Positions 6,924 through 10,137 of a stretch of DNA of 10,137 bases are shown here, in pieces. The DNA comes from Nitrosopumilales archaeon. GTDB lineage: Archaea > Thermoproteota > Nitrososphaeria > Nitrososphaerales > Nitrosopumilaceae. Position 1 is the first letter of the stretch. Every line of letters starts with the position of its first letter. The position numbers were made by a program, and so were the translations under genes. Where the stretch lies: positions 1-10,137 of the forward strand of contig JAEHKQ010000211.1 of the NCBI GenBank assembly GCA_016838795.1, written 5' to 3'. The notes below the pieces were generated by a model. The model was not told where the DNA came from and ran no database searches. It worked only from the letters and a program-made list of their open reading frames with translations.

Positions 6924-7043
6924 TTATTCTTTTTTGGTTTTTGGTCCAGATCTAAGATGAAAATTTAGACAGCATTTACATTCATTTTTAATACACTCGT
7001 CATCGGTAAAATGACCACAAATCCCACATTCACATCCTGTCAT
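6924..7043 (-). CDS. 39-aa Cys-rich putative metal-binding microprotein
   Basis: ATG at 7043 to TAA at 6924. The protein has seven Cys (4, 6, 9, 17, 22, 24, 25) and two His (11, 29): CECGICGH near the N-terminus, then ECIKNECKCC, and a basic tail rich in Lys. The pattern suggests binding of one or two zinc ions or another metal. No known family was recognised. A TATA-like TATATTTT (minus strand) lies 24-26 nt upstream of the ATG, the same leaderless layout as larger genes here, which strengthens the case that it is expressed. It faces the Cys-rich + frame ending at 6899, with 24 bp between the stops. Genes of this size are often skipped by automatic annotation. Confidence 0.7.
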   Translation of the reverse strand: MTGCECGICGHFTDDECIKNECKCCLNFHLRSGPKTKKE

Positions 7044-7062
7044 AGTTTATCATACAAATCAC

Positions 7063-7070
7063 AAAATATA
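7063..7070 (-). promoter_or_regulatory. TATA-like box of the 39-aa Cys-rich gene
   Basis: Reads TATATTTT on the minus strand, centred about 24 nt upstream of the ATG at 7043, consistent with a leaderless transcript. Confidence 0.45.
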
Positions 7071-7117
7071 ACTAATACCAGTTCAATTTTTTCTGATTTT
7101 ATACTTAAAACAGATTA

Positions 7118-7453
7118 TTACTTTGATTTTGATTTTTTTCTAGTTTTTTTTGGTTTTTCTGATTTAGTAGAATGGCCATTAAGTTGTTTTTTAATTTCAG
7201 CATCTTTATTTTCTACTTCTTTGATAATTTCTTGAATTAATCCATCTAGGTCACTATCTGAAACTTTTGGTTCTGCAGCGTTTGCGATTTCATTAATTGT
7301 TGACGAAATCTGAGAGCTGACTTGTTCAAAACTTTCGGGGTCTTCGTATGCAGTCGAATAGAGATTTTTTAAATTATTGACCTGATTAATGATTTGATCA
7401 GTTAATACAAGGTAAAAAGAGGTACCATTAACTTCAATCTGTTTTGTTATCAT
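7118..7453 (-). CDS. Hypothetical protein, 111 aa, with basic Lys-rich tail
   Basis: I do not recognise the family. Residues 1-20 look like two beta strands (ITKQIEVNGTSFYLVLT), followed by helical stretches at about 20-32, 41-60 and 69-90 with acidic residues. The last 17 residues are almost entirely Lys, Ser, Pro, Thr and Arg (EKPKKTRKKSKSK), a disordered basic tail of the sort that can bind nucleic acid. No Cys and no membrane segment. The start is ATG at 7453, with a minus-strand CCTTTAAGG about 27 nt upstream and no Shine-Dalgarno motif, again a leaderless layout. It is co-directional with the nuclease gene upstream, but separate promoters suggest separate transcripts. Confidence 0.72.
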   Translation of the reverse strand: MITKQIEVNGTSFYLVLTDQIINQVNNLKNLYSTAYEDPESFEQVSSQISSTINEIANAAEPKVSDSDLDGLIQEIIKEVENKDAEIKKQLNGHSTKSEKPKKTRKKSKSK

Positions 7454-7475
7454 AACTCAACTTCAAAATAATAAG

Positions 7476-7484
7476 CCTTAAAGG
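7476..7484 (-). promoter_or_regulatory. TATA-like box of the 111-aa gene
   Basis: Reads CCTTTAAGG on the minus strand, centred about 27 nt upstream of the ATG at 7453. Confidence 0.4.
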
Positions 7485-7527
7485 TTTTTTGTAGTCACAA
7501 TCTCCGATAATAAAGAAAAACTAGGAA

Positions 7528-8031
7528 TTAAAATGTAATATAATCTAGAGCCATTGCATCACTAGTTAATGAAGTATGTCGTGAACTTACTGCATAACCA
7601 TTTTTAATATCTTCGACAGGTACCCATCTATTACTTGATGAATAATGTCGTTTTTCTACTAACTCTTTTTCTATTGCTTCAATATCAAACTCGGCTTCTT
7701 CGACTTGCTGAGTTTCTAAATATTTTATAGTAATTAAAATTTTATTTATTTTAACTCTATCGCCAAACTTCCACCGAATCTGGGTCATTTGGGTCTCATC
7801 GGATACTTCTAAAATCTTTATTTTCATTTCTTTTTTACCAAAAAGATCTTTACTGATCAAAATTCGTTCATCAATAAACTCTTCAAAATCTAGAGTAGGG
7901 CCAGCTTTTGCCTCATTTTCTATTTCAGATCGTAAAAGAGAGGTAACGATCTTAGACTGTTCTTTTTCTGTTTCTTCTTCTGTTGATAGTCTGGCTTCAA
8001 CATTTTCTTTGTTATCAGAATTTGATGACAT
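7528..8031 (-). CDS. Hypothetical protein, 167 aa, acidic N-terminal tail
   Basis: No known domain was recognised. Residues 1-45 are low-complexity and strongly acidic (Glu, Ser, Asp, Thr), probably disordered. The core, about 50-140, alternates predicted strands: ERILISK, KMKIKILEV-like (68-76), QIRWKFGDRVKINKILITIKY (85-104) and EAEFDIEAIEKEL. The RWKFGDRVKI stretch resembles a small beta-barrel strand pair, but no family can be named. The C-terminus ends in hydrophobic DYITF. No Cys and no membrane segment. The ATG at 8031 has a TTTTTTAGTA box centred about 25 nt upstream and no Shine-Dalgarno motif. It lies 61 nt downstream of the nuclease gene on the same strand. Codon use resembles its neighbours, so there is no sign of recent transfer. 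Confidence 0.75.
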   Translation of the reverse strand: MSSNSDNKENVEARLSTEEETEKEQSKIVTSLLRSEIENEAKAGPTLDFEEFIDERILISKDLFGKKEMKIKILEVSDETQMTQIRWKFGDRVKINKILITIKYLETQQVEEAEFDIEAIEKELVEKRHYSSSNRWVPVEDIKNGYAVSSRHTSLTSDAMALDYITF

Positions 8032-8050
8032 AAAATTTCTTACATCTTAC

Positions 8051-8060
8051 TACTAAAAAA
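8051..8060 (-). promoter_or_regulatory. TATA-like box of the 167-aa gene
   Basis: Reads TTTTTTAGTA on the minus strand, centred about 25 nt upstream of the ATG at 8031. Confidence 0.35.
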
Positions 8061-8092
8061 TCATTTGAAATTCAGTTTGGTTGTGATGTAGA

Positions 8093-8713
8093 CTAGGGTT
8101 TAAAAAAGGGCATTTTGTAATTTTTAAGATTCAATTTTACTCTTTTCCTACTTTGAATAGCATAGGTTTTACCTTCATATGTACAGACACAATCTATAGC
8201 ATTTTTGGTTTCATCCCAAACTTTGAAAAATTCTCTTAATTCTCGGCTTTCATATTTTCCTACGCCAACTCTCTTTTTTGATAAAAATTTGAAGGCAAGA
8301 ATGACCTTTCTTGTTTCGTATAATACAAATGTGTTAGTCCAGTTTAAACATCTAATGATCTGATCAAAAGGAACTTGAAGCGTATTTCCAGTACCTGATT
8401 TAGCCTCGATGGTAAAAATAGTGTTGTTTTTGCTACTTACAACTAAAACATCAGGTAGCGCCACACTTGGAGAGCCCAATCTAAACGCCTTCCAGTCATC
8501 TAAAGCATTGAATCTTTTAACGATTGTATCTTCCCAGTGATAACCACGCTGTCTTCGAATTTTTGCGATTCTTTTATTTTTAGATTTTTCTGTGTATTTC
8601 TTGTGTAAGATCGTTGTGGGTTTATTCAGAACAGTCAGAGTTCTCAAATTAGCATTTTTTCTCATCAACATTTTACTAACAATACCGATATAGTACAGTT
8701 GGTAATTATGCAA
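8093..8713 (-). CDS. Archaeal Holliday junction resolvase (Hjc)-like nuclease with extra termini
   Basis: The core at about residues 50-125 fits the archaeal Hjc fold of the PD-(D/E)xK superfamily: basic RRQRGYHWED with Glu61, a RLGSPS turn (78-83), PDVLVV with Asp88, and the IEAKSG motif with Glu103 and Lys105. Hjc enzymes cut four-way DNA junctions in recombination and fork repair. The protein is 206 aa, against about 120-140 aa for typical Hjc. It has a basic N-terminal extension (about 1-48) and a C-terminal segment of about 80 residues that includes CVC (175-177). Start candidates are ATG at 8713, 8671 and 8665. A TATA-like GATATAG-like box at 8687-8694 lies 26 nt before 8665, favouring the third (190 aa). 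It may be a true resolvase or a divergent nuclease of other role. Confidence 0.8.
   Translation of the reverse strand: MHNYQLYYIGIVSKMLMRKNANLRTLTVLNKPTTILHKKYTEKSKNKRIAKIRRQRGYHWEDTIVKRFNALDDWKAFRLGSPSVALPDVLVVSSKNNTIFTIEAKSGTGNTLQVPFDQIIRCLNWTNTFVLYETRKVILAFKFLSKKRVGVGKYESRELREFFKVWDETKNAIDCVCTYEGKTYAIQSRKRVKLNLKNYKMPFFKP
8687..8694 (-). promoter_or_regulatory. TATA-like box inside the annotated 5' end of the nuclease gene
   Basis: Reads CTATATCG on the minus strand, centred 26 nt upstream of the ATG at 8665. If used, the nuclease would start at 8665. A second candidate, GTTTAAGT at about 8721-8728, would start transcription near 8699, downstream of the ATG at 8713, so it also disfavours the longest frame. 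Confidence 0.35.
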
Positions 8714-8762
8714 TAACTCAACTTAAACTCATTACAAGGTTAGAATCGTTTTGTTATAACTT

Positions 8763-8774
8763 GTGAAATTTCAC
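8763..8774. repeat. 12-bp perfect palindrome GTGAAATTTCAC
   Basis: A perfect dyad in the 70-bp gap between the 74-79 aa frame and the nuclease gene. Its position upstream of the nuclease promoter could suit an operator for a dimeric regulator. It has no loop, so it is not a hairpin terminator. Chance occurrence in AT-rich DNA is possible. Confidence 0.35.
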
Positions 8775-8783
8775 GCCTAAAAA

Positions 8784-9026
8784 TTAAGGCATTACAATTT
8801 TATCTGAATCTAAAATATGGAATGTGATTGAATCATTGAATTTGGTCATATCCTTAACCTCTTCCATTTTAATTTTGATGAATTTACCATTCTTTAATCG
8901 AAAGATCACTGGATGATTTTTCAAGGCAGTTTTAAAGGTAAATCCGACGTCTTTAGTTATTGGAATAAACCTAGAGTTATGAAATACAAGAAATGAATCA
9001 GTTTTAACAAAAATTACTTTAATGAT
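8784..9026 (-). CDS. Hypothetical protein, 74-79 aa, lacking a standard start codon
   Basis: The minus frame is open from just after a TGA at 9027-9029 to TAA at 8784. It translates to a protein-like sequence: VKTDSFLVFHNSRFIPIT, then VGFTFKTALKNHPVIFRL, KFIKIKMEEV and ITFHILDSDKIVMP. Alternating strands suggest a small beta-rich fold; no family was recognised. No ATG, GTG or TTG occurs in the first 30 codons. The first is TTG at 8924, which would discard the well-formed N-terminal half. The possible starts are ATC 9026, ATT 9023 or ATT 9014. The frame overlaps the 3' end of the 103-aa gene by up to 13 nt, so translational coupling or a -1 shift near its stop is possible. An ATT start or a lost start codon are the simplest readings. 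Confidence 0.5.
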   Translation of the reverse strand: MIKVIFVKTDSFLVFHNSRFIPITKDVGFTFKTALKNHPVIFRLKNGKFIKIKMEEVKDMTKFNDSITFHILDSDKIVMP

Positions 9027-9325
9027 TCAGGATCATCAAGAGGTTTCTTTTGTTCTAATTTACTAATTCTTTCTAGTGCACTATTTAGATCAGCCCGTAT
9101 TTTTTCAAGACTTTCACCAGTTGCCTTAAATCCAGTTAATAATACACGAATTAGGCCAAAATCCATCATTAATCTACTTAATTCAGATTTTGTATACGGA
9201 TTATCCGTGCTATCACTAATTCCTTCCATGTAAGTATTCATTTCATCTATTAGTTTGAAAATATCCTCATCTGATTCCATCCTTTTAGCAAACTCTTCAA
9301 ACCTTTTTCTTACTTCTTCAGACAT
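9014..9325 (-). CDS. Hypothetical protein, 103 aa, helical / coiled-coil
   Basis: The family is not recognised. The protein is almost wholly helical by inspection: residues about 2-34 are charged with heptad-spaced hydrophobics (VRKRFEEFAKRM), a Ser/Asp/Asn-rich turn follows at 36-45, and a helix at 46-66 contains SRLMMDFGLIRVLL. A second coiled coil lies at 68-93 (ESLEKIRADLNSALERI). The last ten residues are Pro/Asp-rich. No Cys and no membrane segment. This layout suits a dimeric scaffold or adaptor protein, which is an inference. The ATG at 9325 has a TATATTTTA-type box about 25 nt upstream and no Shine-Dalgarno motif. Its 3' end overlaps the start-less frame downstream, so the two may share a transcript. 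Confidence 0.75.
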   Translation of the reverse strand: MSEEVRKRFEEFAKRMESDEDIFKLIDEMNTYMEGISDSTDNPYTKSELSRLMMDFGLIRVLLTGFKATGESLEKIRADLNSALERISKLEQKKPLDDPESLK

Positions 9326-9345
9326 GATTAGAATGTGTAATTCCA

Positions 9346-9355
9346 GTATATTTTA
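9346..9355 (-). promoter_or_regulatory. TATA-like box of the 103-aa gene
   Basis: Reads TAAAATATAC on the minus strand, centred about 25 nt upstream of the ATG at 9325. It is one of the clearest TATA matches in the window. Confidence 0.45.
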
Positions 9356-9417
9356 CTTCTAGTTGGAAATGATTTAGTGTTTTAGAATTTTCAGGATTAA
9401 CAGTTCGTATCAAATGT

Positions 9418-9567
9418 TTATTCTAATTTTACAAAGGCATTTTTATAACTATCTGGGTTTGTTTGGAGTTGGGATTCTATAGTTGTTTTTGAAAATCTGT
9501 GTACTGTCATCAAATGTTTTAGAATATTATCACATTTTTTTTTACAGGTTCTGCACATGTACTTCAT
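9418..9567 (-). CDS. 49-aa C2H2-type zinc-finger microprotein
   Basis: ATG at 9567 to TAA at 9418. Residues 5-23 fit a C2H2 finger: Cys5-x2-Cys8, nine residues, His18-x4-His23, with Leu16 and Leu19 near the usual hydrophobic positions. An extra Cys12 lies within a run of lysines (KKKC). The remaining 26 residues are polar and probably form a short helix. Single C2H2-like fingers on tiny proteins occur in archaea and are usually thought to bind DNA, RNA or a protein partner; the target here is unknown. A perfect 11-bp inverted repeat that includes a TATA-like box lies 18-46 nt upstream of the start. The next gene upstream is another Cys-containing microprotein on the same strand. Confidence 0.7.
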   Translation of the reverse strand: MKYMCRTCKKKCDNILKHLMTVHRFSKTTIESQLQTNPDSYKNAFVKLE

Positions 9568-9584
9568 ATCTTATTCCTGGTGCT

Positions 9585-9613
9585 TTGCCTTTTTACTCTC
9601 TATAAAAAGGCAA
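9585..9613. repeat. Perfect 11-bp inverted repeat with 7-nt spacer
   Basis: TTGCCTTTTTA (9585-9595) and its exact reverse complement TAAAAAGGCAA (9603-9613) flank CTCTCTA. It lies just upstream of the C2H2 microprotein gene, and its right arm contains a minus-strand TTTTTATA box. Two readings fit: an operator over the promoter of that gene, or a hairpin ending transcription from upstream. Confidence 0.55.
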
Positions 9614-9650
9614 TACCCCACTGAAATCTAACAAAATGACCTAATTCGAC

Positions 9651-9669
9651 ATTTATTTCAGAAATAAAT
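9651..9669. repeat. 19-bp near-perfect palindrome at the 3' end of a microprotein gene
   Basis: ATTTATTTC, one central A, then GAAATAAAT. It touches the stop codon of the 40-aa gene at 9669. As RNA it would be a weak AT hairpin followed by no long U run, so it may help end transcription or simply reflect AT-rich DNA. Confidence 0.4.
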
Positions 9670-9791
9670 TAAGAATTTTCAGATTTTGGATTATGATTTT
9701 TACAATAATAATGTATTTCAGTTACGCCCTTCCATTCGTTCCATATAATACTTCTAGAAGCTGGTACACCACATTTTTCACAGACATTCAT
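9669..9791 (-). CDS. 40-aa zinc-ribbon-like microprotein
   Basis: ATG at 9791 to TAA at 9669. The sequence shows Cys4-x2-Cys7 (VCEKCGVP) near the N-terminus and Cys30-x2-His33 (YYCKNH) near the C-terminus, separated by 22 residues that look like strands (SIIWNEWKGVTEIHYY). Two knuckles around a short beta hairpin is the pattern of a minimal zinc ribbon with three Cys and one His. The polar tail PKSENS ends the protein. Its function is unknown; such ribbons often join transcription, translation or protein-protein contacts. A palindromic TATA-like site lies about 35 nt upstream. It is co-directional with the C2H2 microprotein gene 101 nt downstream, separated by two inverted repeats, so they probably have separate transcripts. 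Confidence 0.7.
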   Translation of the reverse strand: MNVCEKCGVPASRSIIWNEWKGVTEIHYYCKNHNPKSENS

Positions 9792-9818
9792 GAAATTTTT
9801 ATCTCAAACTAAGAATTA

Positions 9819-9832
9819 AGAATTTAAATTCT
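9819..9832. promoter_or_regulatory. 14-bp palindromic TATA-like site AGAATTTAAATTCT
   Basis: A perfect dyad centred about 34 nt upstream of the ATG at 9791, so it could serve as that gene's TATA box with a leader of roughly 8 nt. Being symmetric it could also support transcription to the right, towards the 9856-9972 region. Confidence 0.4.
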
Positions 9833-9855
9833 AAGCGAGGCTCTAAATTCGTGAC

Positions 9856-9972
9856 AAGTGGATATTATGCCCTAAAGCCCTCACTTAGTTATCTAGAATG
9901 AACCACATTTCTTACGGATGGATATCAAACTGTGTGATTCACGCAGACATTTTGTAATGACAGCAGTTTGAT
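9856..9972. other. Intergenic stretch with several inverted repeats (possible structured RNA or operator)
   Basis: The 246-bp gap at 9792-10037 holds no convincing protein gene. It contains AAGTG/CACTT arms (9856-9860 and 9882-9886), ATCAAACTG/CAGTTTGAT arms (9924-9932 and 9964-9972), and a small hairpin TGTGTGATTCACGCA (9931-9945) that competes with the second pair. It seems less AT-rich by eye than the other gaps. A small RNA or a regulator site for the downstream RAM gene are both possible. The strand is unknown. Confidence 0.3.
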
Positions 9973-10010
9973 TTAAGAATTTACAAATCCAAGTTTCATT
10001 AAAGAGGCTT

Positions 10011-10020
10011 GAAATATGAT
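10011..10020 (+). promoter_or_regulatory. TATA-like box of the RAM-domain gene
   Basis: Reads GAAATATGAT, centred about 23 nt upstream of the ATG at 10038, which would give an essentially leaderless mRNA. Confidence 0.35.
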
Positions 10021-10037
10021 ACTTGTGTAATTATATC

Positions 10038-10137
10038 ATGGCAATAGCTTATGTTTTAGTTAGTTGTGATTTGGGATTTGATGCAGAAATCATTGAAGAG
10101 CTGAAGCATCTTTCAGATGTTAAAGAGGCGCATGGAA
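10038..10137 (+). CDS. Stand-alone Lrp/AsnC RAM-domain protein (3' partial)
   Basis: The first 33 residues are visible before the window ends. AIAYVLVSCDLG is a first beta strand, then AEIIEELKHL is a helix and DVKEAHG leads into the second strand. This is the start of the RAM (AsnC_trans_reg) effector domain of Lrp/AsnC regulators, in which a strand, a helix and a '(V)xxAxxxxG' strand bind amino acids and form oligomers. There is no room for an N-terminal helix-turn-helix before the ATG, so this looks like a stand-alone RAM protein, common in archaea, which may sense amino acids or modulate full-length Lrp partners. The TATA-like box just upstream supports this start. The full length is not visible. 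Confidence 0.75.
   Translation, partial: MAIAYVLVSCDLGFDAEIIEELKHLSDVKEAHG

Noticed and set aside
9014..9026. A classical -1 slippery heptamer at the end of the 103-aa gene
   Set aside because: The local sequence ATTAAAG does not fit X XXY YYZ well at its first codon, and no downstream stem was evident, so programmed frameshifting is kept only as an alternative in the finding.
9898..9957. A 19-aa + frame starting ATG at 9898 in the intergenic region
   Set aside because: Too short, no clear promoter at the right distance, no motif, and it overlaps the inverted repeats that explain the conserved-looking sequence better.
1..10137. CRISPR array, tRNA or rRNA gene, insertion sequence, integrase or attachment site
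   Set aside because: No regularly spaced direct repeats, no cloverleaf, no rRNA-like block and no transposase or integrase motif were seen on either strand.

Overview
The window most likely comes from a Nitrososphaerota (Thaumarchaeota) genome, close to the marine Nitrosopumilus group. It is AT-rich. It carries an archaeal type II glyceraldehyde-3-phosphate dehydrogenase and a mevalonate-pathway HMG-CoA synthase. Most genes have a TATA-like box about 23-27 nt upstream of the start codon and no Shine-Dalgarno motif, which is the layout of leaderless archaeal transcripts. The genus-level placement is inferred from gene content and style, not from a database match.

Left half (1-6300), housekeeping metabolism. 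The 3' end of a probable dethiobiotin synthetase gene runs in from the left edge (+). It is followed by HMG-CoA synthase (-), a membrane-anchored DsbA-like thioredoxin-fold protein (-), GAPDH (+), a CNNM/CorC-type membrane protein with paired CBS domains (-) and threonine synthase (-). The dsbA-like gene and gap diverge from a 75-bp spacer. gap and the CorC-type gene converge with overlapping stop codons. These genes cover isoprenoid lipid synthesis, central carbon metabolism, amino-acid and cofactor synthesis, envelope redox and probably ion transport. They look like single transcription units rather than one operon.

Right half (6411-10137), mostly uncharacterised genes. One 124-aa gene is on + and a long series is on -. 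The only protein there with a recognisable enzyme fold is an archaeal Holliday-junction-resolvase-like (PD-(D/E)xK) nuclease carrying extra N- and C-terminal segments. Around it are three hypothetical proteins of 103-167 aa, a 74-79 aa frame with no normal start codon, and four very small Cys/His-rich putative metal-binding proteins (about 25-49 aa): one at 6822-6899 on +, and 6924-7043, 9418-9567 and 9669-9791 on -. Several short perfect inverted repeats lie in the gaps at 8763-8774, 9585-9613, 9651-9669 and 9819-9832. A 246-bp intergenic stretch with inverted repeats (9792-10037) precedes a stand-alone Lrp/AsnC-type RAM domain gene that runs off the right edge.

No tRNA, rRNA, CRISPR array, transposase or integrase was seen. 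The least explained part is the microprotein-rich block at 6786-9791. I do not claim that it forms one functional system.
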